From contig JAIRLR010000108.1 in assembly GCA_031259195.1 (NCBI GenBank), positions 1 through 5,023 of the forward strand: a stretch of DNA of 5,023 bases, given 5' to 3'. The position numbers and the translations under genes are program-made. Below are positions 1 to 5,023 of this stretch, in pieces. Source of the stretch: Streptococcaceae bacterium. GTDB taxonomy: Bacteria > Bacillota > Bacilli > Lactobacillales > Streptococcaceae. The stretch's first letter is position 1. Each line of letters begins with the position of its first letter. Below the pieces are notes generated by a model. The model was not told the DNA's origin and did not search any database. It saw only the letters and a program-made list of their open reading frames with translations.

Positions 1-625
1 CCAACTCCACAGCCTCTTCCAAACTCATCAAAAAACGCGTCATTGAAGGATCAGTTACAGTCAACGGTTTTTCTGACTTAATCTGTTCGATAAACAAAGG
101 AATCACCGAACCGCGCGAAGCCATCACATTCCCATAACGCGTTCCACAAATGACAAGTCTGTTCGGATCAACTGTTCTAGATCTAGAAACAAATGCCTTC
201 TCCATCATAGCTTTGGAAATACCCATTGCATTAATCGGATAAGCCGCCTTGTCGGTAGAAAGACAAATAACCTTTTTCACTCCCATTGCATTTGCCGCTG
301 TTAAAACATTATCCGTTCCAATAACGTTCGTCTTCACCGCTTCCATCGGAAAAAACTCGCAGGAAGGAACTTGCTTCAGCGCCGCTGCATGGAACACATA
401 ATCGACTCCATACATTGCATTTCGAATCGAAGCTAAATCACGAACATCTCCAAGATAAAATTTCAACTTTTCATTTTTATATTTTTTACGCATATCATCT
501 TGTTTCTTCTCATCACGCGAAAAAATCCGAATCTCTTTCACTTCAGAATTCAAAAAACGCTTCATAACGGCATTGCCGAAAGAACCTGTCCCGCCGGTGA
601 TTAACAAAATCTTGTTGTTAAACAT
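1..625 (-). CDS. capE: CapE/FnlA/WbjB-type UDP-N-acetylglucosamine 4,6-dehydratase/5-epimerase, 3' end cut off by window edge
   Basis: The visible part is the first 208 residues of an extended short-chain dehydrogenase; family members are about 340 residues, so roughly the last 130 lie beyond the left edge. The Rossmann motif GGTGSFG is at residues 11-17, and FSRDEKKQDDMRKKY (35-49), GDVRD (59-63) and HAAALKQVP (79-87) follow. The active-site stretch reads STDKA (123-127) then NAMGISK (132-138). The usual YxxxK is therefore MxxxK (M134, K138), the hallmark of the CapE/FnlA/WbjB branch, which removes water from UDP-GlcNAc and inverts C5. The known product feeds UDP-L-FucNAc or UDP-L-PneNAc synthesis in the cytoplasm; partner reductase and 2-epimerase genes would be expected next, outside the window. 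The ATG at 625-623 overlaps the preceding gene by 8 bases and has GGAG six bases upstream. Sampled lines here are more GC-rich than the genes before it. Family assignment is secure; which L-sugar is finally made is inferred. Confidence 0.95.
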   Translation of the reverse strand, partial: MFNNKILLITGGTGSFGNAVMKRFLNSEVKEIRIFSRDEKKQDDMRKKYKNEKLKFYLGDVRDLASIRNAMYGVDYVFHAAALKQVPSCEFFPMEAVKTNVIGTDNVLTAANAMGVKKVICLSTDKAAYPINAMGISKAMMEKAFVSRSRTVDPNRLVICGTRYGNVMASRGSVIPLFIEQIKSEKPLTVTDPSMTRFLMSLEEAVEL

Positions 626-1835
626 TTACTTCTCCAAAATACTCATCCATTTGATCCATTAATAATTTTTTATCGAAATGATCTTGATAATATCTTTGCG
701 CATTCTTTCCCATTTTGGAAAAAAGCTGCTTTTCCATGCTTAACATTTTTTTAATATTTTGAAATAACCCATTCACATCTCCGGCTTCGCTACTAAAACC
801 ACATTCAGCTTCTTTAATAATGGACTGAATTTCACCACTTGCTGAAGCCAAAATTGGCATTCCACAGGCCATACAAGATTGAACTTTTGCTGGAATCACC
901 TTTTCTAATAGCCGACCTCTACGCAAAATAATCAAAGCTACATCGCTATTTGCAAAATAATAAGGAATTTCCCGTGCAGGTTTTTGATCAATAAAATTAA
1001 AAAAATGAGCCACTTCTCTATCGCTAACTTCTTTTTGCAATTCTTTCTTAAATCGACCATCTCCAATAATATTAAATTGAACACCGCAATCAGCCTTCTC
1101 CAACAATCGCGCAACTTCTGGCAAAATTTCTAACCCTTGAGATTGACCAATATTTCCCGCAAAAGTAATTTGGAATCTTCCATTATTTTCAATCTCATTT
1201 TTTGCAGGTTCAACTTTCTGATAAAATTCTTCGGCATATTGAGGCCAAAATTGCATTTTTTCTGCATCGATTCCGTATTCATTTCCTTTTTCATGAAAGC
1301 TTTTCGAAGAGTTAAAAATTCGGTCACAATTTTTATAAATATACCGAACCATTCTGTCCAAATTTCTAATAATAAATTTATTTTTGACTCCAGTAGCTTC
1401 CTCCACACTCTCAGGCCATAAATCCGTCATATACAAATAACATGGAATTTTTTTCTTTTTCGCAAACCACACTCCTGGCAATGCTTGAGTCACCGGTGAA
1501 ACTTCGTAAATAAACACGTAATCTGAATTCAATTTGCTAAATAACTTCCAAAACCACCCTGATACGACAAAAGAAAAATAATTAAGTATAAGCATTATCG
1601 AATTTGAACCACGAGCAATCAGCGGAAGTCTGATAATATCAATCTCTCCAAATTTTTCTTTTTTAACGCTAAAAAAATGATATCCTTCATAATATTTTCC
1701 TTGCGGATAATTTGGAATCCCTGTTAAAACGGTTACTTTATAACCGCGCTTTGCCCACTCTTGACAAATGTCATTAATTCGAAATTGTTCAGGATAAAAA
1801 TATTGCGAAACCACTAAAATATTCTTCCTTTTCAT
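618..1835 (-). CDS. GT4 family glycosyltransferase (WbuB/WcaI-like), capsular repeat-unit assembly
   Basis: A 405-residue GT-B fold glycosyltransferase of family GT4. The N-terminal acceptor half starts with ILVVSQYFYPEQFRIND (6-22) and has LTGIPNYPQGKYYEGY (37-52), a pattern typical of the WbuB/WcaI-like subgroup, then TDLWPESV (137-144). The C-terminal nucleotide-sugar half has FAGNIGQSQGLE (225-236), IGDG (257-260), PAKVQSCMACGMPILAS (315-331) and GEIQSII (334-340). A hydrophobic stretch at about 79-99 may sit on the inner face of the membrane, where the lipid-linked acceptor is. The family transfers a sugar from a nucleotide donor with retention of configuration. Its place between the CapN-like and CapE genes makes a 6-deoxy HexNAc such as L-FucNAc the best guess for donor, as CapL uses in S. 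aureus; that is inference from context. Its ATG shares ATGA with the upstream stop (4-base overlap) and has only weak Shine-Dalgarno sequence (GGAG 11 bases away), so translation probably depends on coupling. Confidence 0.93.
   Translation of the reverse strand: MKRKNILVVSQYFYPEQFRINDICQEWAKRGYKVTVLTGIPNYPQGKYYEGYHFFSVKKEKFGEIDIIRLPLIARGSNSIMLILNYFSFVVSGWFWKLFSKLNSDYVFIYEVSPVTQALPGVWFAKKKKIPCYLYMTDLWPESVEEATGVKNKFIIRNLDRMVRYIYKNCDRIFNSSKSFHEKGNEYGIDAEKMQFWPQYAEEFYQKVEPAKNEIENNGRFQITFAGNIGQSQGLEILPEVARLLEKADCGVQFNIIGDGRFKKELQKEVSDREVAHFFNFIDQKPAREIPYYFANSDVALIILRRGRLLEKVIPAKVQSCMACGMPILASASGEIQSIIKEAECGFSSEAGDVNGLFQNIKKMLSMEKQLFSKMGKNAQRYYQDHFDKKLLMDQMDEYFGEVNV
632..635 (-). promoter_or_regulatory. 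Ribosome binding site for the capE-type gene
   Basis: GGAG sits six bases before ATG 625, within the end of the glycosyltransferase gene. It confirms a start that overlaps the upstream stop by 8 bases. Confidence 0.8.
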
Positions 1836-2725
1836 CCTAAAAATAGCTCCGTTTCTTGAATCGATTGAACAAAATCGATCGGCACTGTAAACTCACAATT
1901 CAACTCTTTATCACAAACCAAATCTCCAAATGCTTTATTCCCCATCTTACCAATTGAACCAGGAAAATAACCAAGTAGTTTTATCAACCCGTTTGCCCAG
2001 GAAAATAAATAAATTTTTTTTCCGTGCGCCTTCGCAATTTCTTTTACCATGCAACTCGTACGAACATATTCCTTATTTTGCGGAAAAAACACCCCACCGC
2101 GCTGTGAATCAATCAATTGACGAACATATTCCGCTAAATTATCAATAAATAACATCGAGCGTTTATTTTTTATATCCGGAAAAATAGGTGTTTTTTGCGC
2201 AATTTTTGCCAACAATGGATAATTTCCTTTACTTCCTGGTCCGTAAATTATCGGCGGACGAATAATTGCAACATGAAAATTATTTCCATCTAAAGCTTGC
2301 AATCCAATTTCAGCTTGTAATTTGCTATCACCATAAAAATTTGAAGGAACGGGCTTTGTATTTTTATGAATAGTTTTTTCTTTGCCATAAACAATCAACG
2401 AACTCATATAAATAAATTGACTAGATTTTGTTTTACGATCTTCTTTATATTTCTCAGCTACTGCAATTGCTAAATCGCGATTAACCTGATAATAAAGCTG
2501 TTTTCCTTTTTCAGACACTTTATGAATATCGACATGCGCAATCCCAGCAACATGAAATACAACGTCATAAGGAAAAAAATCAAAATCTTCCCATGTTGAA
2601 TTTTTTATATCAAGCGTATCAATTTGATATTTGCCAAACTCTTGCGTTTGCTGTATCCATTTCTCAAAAGATACCCCCACATAACTGTCTGCTCCGGTGA
2701 TTAGTATTTTCTTCACACTAAACAT
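1832..2725 (-). CDS. NAD(P)-dependent sugar-nucleotide epimerase/reductase, CapN-like extended SDR
   Basis: A 297-residue extended short-chain dehydrogenase. The nucleotide-binding loop is GADSYVG (11-17), so the middle Gly of GxxGxxG is Ser14. HVAGIAHV (58-65) is the second cofactor segment. The catalytic set is Ser108/Ser109 in YMSSLIVYG and Y131-x3-K135 in YGDSK. RPPIIYGPGSKGNYP (156-170), RSMLFIDNL (189-197) and FFPQNKEYV (213-221) line the sugar-nucleotide side and resemble, from memory, S. aureus CapN, the reductase that completes UDP-D-FucNAc from the 4-keto sugar. Reduction or epimerisation at C4 of a UDP-6-deoxy-HexNAc is therefore the likely role, and its position beside the initiating transferase fits making that enzyme's substrate. 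The start is ambiguous: ATG at 2725 is only three bases from GGAG, while the in-frame GTG at 2716 lies nine bases after GAGAGG and still leaves the Rossmann strand whole. The ATG is used here. It overlaps the preceding stop by 8 bases. Confidence 0.92.
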   Translation of the reverse strand: MFSVKKILITGADSYVGVSFEKWIQQTQEFGKYQIDTLDIKNSTWEDFDFFPYDVVFHVAGIAHVDIHKVSEKGKQLYYQVNRDLAIAVAEKYKEDRKTKSSQFIYMSSLIVYGKEKTIHKNTKPVPSNFYGDSKLQAEIGLQALDGNNFHVAIIRPPIIYGPGSKGNYPLLAKIAQKTPIFPDIKNKRSMLFIDNLAEYVRQLIDSQRGGVFFPQNKEYVRTSCMVKEIAKAHGKKIYLFSWANGLIKLLGYFPGSIGKMGNKAFGDLVCDKELNCEFTVPIDFVQSIQETELFLG

Positions 2726-3335
2726 CCTCTCCAGAAGTAGGATTTAAATCAACTAAGCACTTATCAAGATATCTCTCTTCACCAAACATTATAACACCAA
2801 TAGTTCTAAAAATGATCTTAGCATCTAACAACAAGCTATGGTGTTCAACATAAGATACATCCAATTTATATCTATCTTGCAAATCCAAATAAATATTTCC
2901 TCTAATTTGAGCTAATCCAGTCATCCCAGGTTTCATATTCAATCTTTTTGAGATTTCATTATCATACTCTTCTAAAGAAGCAATCCGCTCCGGTCTAGGA
3001 CCAACAAGACTCATTTCTCCTTTTATTACATTTAGCAATTGAGGTGATTCATCAATCTTACTCCTTCTAAGGAATTTTCCAATTAATGTTACACGATCAT
3101 CATCTTTCATAACTTCCTGACCTTTGATCATTTGCCCCGATCCAAGCCTCATAGTTCTAAATTTATAAATCTTAAAAATTTTTTTGTACTGTCCTGGACG
3201 ATCTTGAATAAAAAAAACTTTTCCTGGTGATGTAAACTTAATTAAAATAGCTATAATTACCCAAGTTGGAAAAAACAATACCAACAAAATCAAAGAAAAT
3301 ATAATGTCTATAACTCTTTTTAAGACTTTCTGCAT
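2718..3335 (-). CDS. Undecaprenyl-phosphate sugar-1-phosphate transferase (bacterial sugar transferase, PglC/CapM type)
   Basis: A 205-residue monotopic phosphoglycosyl transferase of the short PglC/CapM class. It moves a sugar-1-phosphate from a UDP-sugar to undecaprenyl phosphate at the inner membrane face, the first step of repeat-unit assembly. Residues 8-33 form a hydrophobic re-entrant helix with a helix-breaking Pro23. Then come FIQDRPGQ (42-49), KIYKFRTM (55-62), the catalytic Asp95-Glu96 pair in KIDESPQLLN (93-102), GEMSLVGPRPE (106-116) and PGMTGLAQIRG. The D-E position is almost identical to that in PglC. An upstream in-frame TTG at 3359 would add eight residues, but GAGG at 3345-3342, six bases before ATG 3335, and the one-base gap after the formyltransferase stop favour the ATG. 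With the CapN-like gene next to it, the substrate may be UDP-D-FucNAc or a related 6-deoxy-HexNAc, perhaps an N-formyl form given the two upstream genes. Family certain, substrate inferred. Confidence 0.95.
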   Translation of the reverse strand: MQKVLKRVIDIIFSLILLVLFFPTWVIIAILIKFTSPGKVFFIQDRPGQYKKIFKIYKFRTMRLGSGQMIKGQEVMKDDDRVTLIGKFLRRSKIDESPQLLNVIKGEMSLVGPRPERIASLEEYDNEISKRLNMKPGMTGLAQIRGNIYLDLQDRYKLDVSYVEHHSLLLDAKIIFRTIGVIMFGEERYLDKCLVDLNPTSGEDV

Positions 3336-3336
3336 G

Positions 3337-4158
3337 TTAATCCTCAACTTCATAATCAATCAGTATTAAGTATCCATCCTTTAACTTTATTTCGCCTTGC
3401 ATCTTATTAGTTTTAGCTGACCATATTCTTATAATCTCACCACCATCATTATAAAAAGCACCTGGATACGGATGCGTTGTCGCACGTATCAACTTATCTG
3501 CTTCATGCATAGTCATCGATGAGAACACTTTCCCATCTTCAGGCGTTCTTCCTGGCCATTTAGTAGCTTTAGCTTCGTCTTGCTTTATCAAATTAACATC
3601 ACCGCTTACAATATTATCCCAATATTTTGAAATAATTTCAACATGCATTTTATTAACTTTATTATATAATTCGGTTGCCGTTGTATGACTGTCCATATTG
3701 ATGATACCTTGACCAATAATATCACCAGTATCTACACCTTCATCTAGTTTAAACATGGTCACACCTGTCTGAGCTAATCCTTTTATAATCGCCCAAGAAA
3801 TCGAAGCTCTCCCTCTGCCAACAGGAAGAAGGGTAGGATGCATGCCGATACATCCCTTTTTAGGTGTTTCAAGAACTTGCTTTTTTGCTATCTGAGACCA
3901 ACCAATAATAAACAACCAGTCAACTTTATACTTTTTCAATGCTTCAATAACTTCTAGATCGTTAATATTATCAATCTTTAAAAGCGGGATCGTTTCTTTA
4001 GTGGATATCTCATCAAGGTATATTCTGCCAGATTTATTCTTTGCCTTATCATCCTTCAATGTAATAAGTAAATCTAATTTGCCATCAATTCTGCAAATCT
4101 CTTCAATACAACTAAAACCTAACCTAACACAAGTTGCAAAAGCTACTTTTTTCCTCAT
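3337..4158 (-). CDS. Sugar N-formyltransferase-like protein (Fmt/ArnA/PurN fold)
   Basis: A 273-residue protein of the formyl-transfer family that uses N10-formyltetrahydrofolate to formylate an amine. The core has GCIGMHPTLLP (102-112), RGRASISWAIIKG (115-127), TGVTMFKLDEGVDTGDI (131-147) and a C-terminal portion with RTPEDGKVF and RATTHPYPGAF (225-235), as in ArnA-like and tRNA formyltransferases. It is shorter than methionyl-tRNA formyltransferase (about 310) and has only a small C-terminal domain, like sugar formyltransferases. His107 and Asp143 keep the family's 36-residue spacing, but the expected catalytic Asn two residues before His is Gly105. A free sugar amine is the likely acceptor, and the deacetylase immediately upstream could supply it. 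A housekeeping tRNA role is unlikely in this operon. ATG 4158 follows the deacetylase stop by 5 bases; the strong AGGAGAGGG at 4178-4170 is 11 bases away, longer than ideal, with no in-frame alternative closer. Fold is clear; activity and substrate are not. Confidence 0.9.
   Translation of the reverse strand: MRKKVAFATCVRLGFSCIEEICRIDGKLDLLITLKDDKAKNKSGRIYLDEISTKETIPLLKIDNINDLEVIEALKKYKVDWLFIIGWSQIAKKQVLETPKKGCIGMHPTLLPVGRGRASISWAIIKGLAQTGVTMFKLDEGVDTGDIIGQGIINMDSHTTATELYNKVNKMHVEIISKYWDNIVSGDVNLIKQDEAKATKWPGRTPEDGKVFSSMTMHEADKLIRATTHPYPGAFYNDGGEIIRIWSAKTNKMQGEIKLKDGYLILIDYEVED
3342..3345 (-). promoter_or_regulatory. Ribosome binding site deciding the sugar transferase start
   Basis: GAGG lies inside the last codons of the formyltransferase gene, six bases before ATG 3335. 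It selects this ATG over the upstream in-frame TTG at 3359, which would create a 23-base overlap and an atypical N-terminal extension. Confidence 0.8.
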
Positions 4159-4163
4159 GCAAA

Positions 4164-4844
4164 CTAAAACCCTCTCCTAAAAACACTTTCAAAACTTTCA
4201 GCATAAAACATTCCAGCTTGTCCACCTCTATAAGCAGCTAAACCTTTTATAGCTTCATAACTTCTTGGATGAGGATATGGACGGCAAACACCTCTATACA
4301 TTGACAATGCTTTAATTTTCATATCCACAGCCTCTTCTCCCACCTCAATAAAAATGTTAGGATTAAAGCCATTCATAGCTTTATTAAGCCCCCAATCTGT
4401 TGCTGAAGGCACTTCCATAAAAAGTAATTCCTTTAAAGGCGTGACATCTGACTGCCTTTGAAAGAGTCTAGCTGCTGCTTGACAAGCAAGGGAAGTATGC
4501 AAATGATCATTATTTAAATCAGAAGGATGATGGGTAAAAACAACTTCAGATTTAGTCTCATTGATCGCCTTTTCAATAAATTGAACTAACTTCAAATAAG
4601 GCACAGTATTAAACTTAATATTGGGAAACTCGCCTTTGATAATTTTTTTTACACCCAACAAACTTAACGAACTATTAATATCTTCATGCAGTTCCTTTAT
4701 CTCCGGTCGATGCGCTCTGGCGCTCACTTCTCCAGAAAGCATACAAACGCTAACTGAATACCCCTCCTGAGCCAACTTATACATCACAGCCCCCGCACCC
4801 AGAACCTCATCATCTGGATGCGCCACTACTACTAAAAAATTCAT
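4164..4844 (-). CDS. PIG-L/LmbE family zinc-dependent N-deacetylase
   Basis: A 226-residue single-domain cytoplasmic metal-dependent deacetylase with no signal peptide. The family removes an N-acetyl group from GlcNAc-type sugars (BshB, MshB, PIG-L). The metal site is fully present: AHPDDE at residues 8-13 gives His9 and Asp12, with Asp11 as the likely general base, and HPSDLNNDH (106-114) gives His114 as the third ligand. The C-terminal AYRGGQAGMFYAESF (204-218) matches the family's closing signature. Length is normal. It heads the operon and is followed at once by the formyltransferase-like gene, so it probably frees an amine on an amino sugar that is then formylated; whether this is a UDP-sugar, a lipid-linked sugar or something else cannot be read. 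A bacillithiol BshB role is a less likely alternative because of the polysaccharide context. The start is supported by GAAAGG at 4856-4851, six bases before ATG, and by the AHPDDE motif close to the N-terminus. Confidence 0.94.
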   Translation of the reverse strand: MNFLVVVAHPDDEVLGAGAVMYKLAQEGYSVSVCMLSGEVSARAHRPEIKELHEDINSSLSLLGVKKIIKGEFPNIKFNTVPYLKLVQFIEKAINETKSEVVFTHHPSDLNNDHLHTSLACQAAARLFQRQSDVTPLKELLFMEVPSATDWGLNKAMNGFNPNIFIEVGEEAVDMKIKALSMYRGVCRPYPHPRSYEAIKGLAAYRGGQAGMFYAESFESVFRRGF

Positions 4845-4850
4845 ACTTTA

Positions 4851-4856
4851 CCTTTC
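4851..4856 (-). promoter_or_regulatory. Ribosome binding site for the PIG-L deacetylase gene
   Basis: GAAAGG lies six bases before ATG 4844, and supports the start that puts the AHPDDE motif at residue 8. Confidence 0.7.
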
Positions 4857-5023
4857 ACTAAGCTATAGGAATTCCAAGCAACCTCATTTGTGCTTCTGAA
4901 ACATCAGGGCGACAGCATTTACTTTCCGCTTGTTTCGCGTACCTTATACTTGGTACTTACTTTTCTCTATACACAACGAAACTTTGTTCCAAAAATAAAA
5001 ACCTCAATTACCGTGCTACTTCC
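4857..5023 (-). other. Leader / intergenic stretch upstream of the deacetylase, no complete gene
   Basis: No complete gene with a start codon and ribosome binding site is visible. Reading the minus strand from the edge, one frame stays open for 18 codons to a TAG at 4969-4967 and could be the last codons of an unseen upstream gene, though I do not recognise it. A second frame is open for 32 codons (4956-4861) to TAG 4860-4858 with no usable early start, and could be a remnant. A T-rich run (minus strand) at 5001-4991 follows a mixed-GC stretch at the edge. A 5-bp inverted repeat, GTACC/GGTAC, lies at 4939-4956. No convincing -35/-10 pair was found, so the operon's promoter may be further upstream. 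Confidence 0.5.

Noticed and set aside
1130..1408. Second minus-strand open frame inside the glycosyltransferase gene
   Set aside because: It is an alternate frame of the GT4 gene; its Lys/Leu/Asn-rich translation shows no domain, and the main frame carries all conserved motifs.
1137..1421. Open frame on the plus strand inside the glycosyltransferase gene
   Set aside because: It lies wholly antisense to a well-supported GT4 gene, is rich in Phe/Ile/Asn as expected from AT-rich antisense, and has no recognisable motif.
1930..2148. Plus-strand open frame inside the CapN-like gene
   Set aside because: Antisense to a conserved SDR region including the FFPQNKEYV segment; no ribosome site or family signature.
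3337..4158. Housekeeping methionyl-tRNA formyltransferase (fmt)
   Set aside because: It is shorter, has a reduced C-terminal domain, lacks the catalytic Asn, and sits in a polysaccharide operon without def or other fmt neighbours.
4939..4956. Inverted repeat GTACC/GGTAC with an 8-base loop
   Set aside because: A 5-bp stem with a loose loop and no clean T-run on either strand is too weak for a terminator, and such short repeats are common by chance.
5012..5023. Resemblance of the minus-strand edge (GGAAGTAGCACG) to the ops element used by RfaH-type antiterminators in polysaccharide operons
   Set aside because: Only a partial match to GGCGGTAGCGTG, and RfaH/ops control is a proteobacterial system, whereas these genes look like Bacillota; likely chance.

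Overview
The window holds one block of six genes, all on the minus strand, so transcription runs from the right edge to the left. Gene content is that of a capsule or exopolysaccharide biosynthesis locus. The sequence is AT-rich, the genes carry GGAG/GAGG-type Shine-Dalgarno sites, and neighbours overlap or nearly touch. The three enzyme families nearest the left edge recall the Staphylococcus aureus type 5/8 capsule set (CapM, CapN, CapE). This points to a low-GC Bacillota bacterium; genus cannot be fixed from sequence alone.

Layout in order of transcription: (1) 5023-4845, a short non-coding or remnant leader; (2) 4844-4164, PIG-L/LmbE-type zinc N-deacetylase; (3) 4158-3337, sugar N-formyltransferase-like protein of the Fmt/ArnA/PurN fold; (4) 3335-2718, small monotopic phosphoglycosyl transferase that would start the repeat unit on undecaprenyl phosphate; (5) 2725-1832, CapN-like NAD(P)-dependent sugar-nucleotide reductase/epimerase; (6) 1835-618, GT4 glycosyltransferase of the WbuB/WcaI-like type; (7) 625-1, CapE/FnlA/WbjB-type UDP-GlcNAc 4,6-dehydratase/5-epimerase, cut by the left edge. 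Successive genes are spaced +5, +1, -8, -4 and -8 bases, so one polycistronic, translationally coupled unit is likely. No promoter or complete terminator is visible inside the window.

Working model (inference). CapE-type chemistry opens the route to UDP-L-FucNAc or a related 6-deoxy-L-HexNAc, with the CapF/FnlB and CapG/FnlC partners expected past the left edge. The CapN-like reductase would finish a 6-deoxy-D-HexNAc such as D-FucNAc, which the phosphoglycosyl transferase would load on the lipid, and the GT4 enzyme would add the second sugar. The most unusual part is the deacetylase-formyltransferase pair at the head. Together they could replace an N-acetyl group by N-formyl on an amino sugar without an aminotransferase. 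The formyltransferase also has Gly where the family's catalytic Asn normally sits, so its chemistry or substrate may differ.
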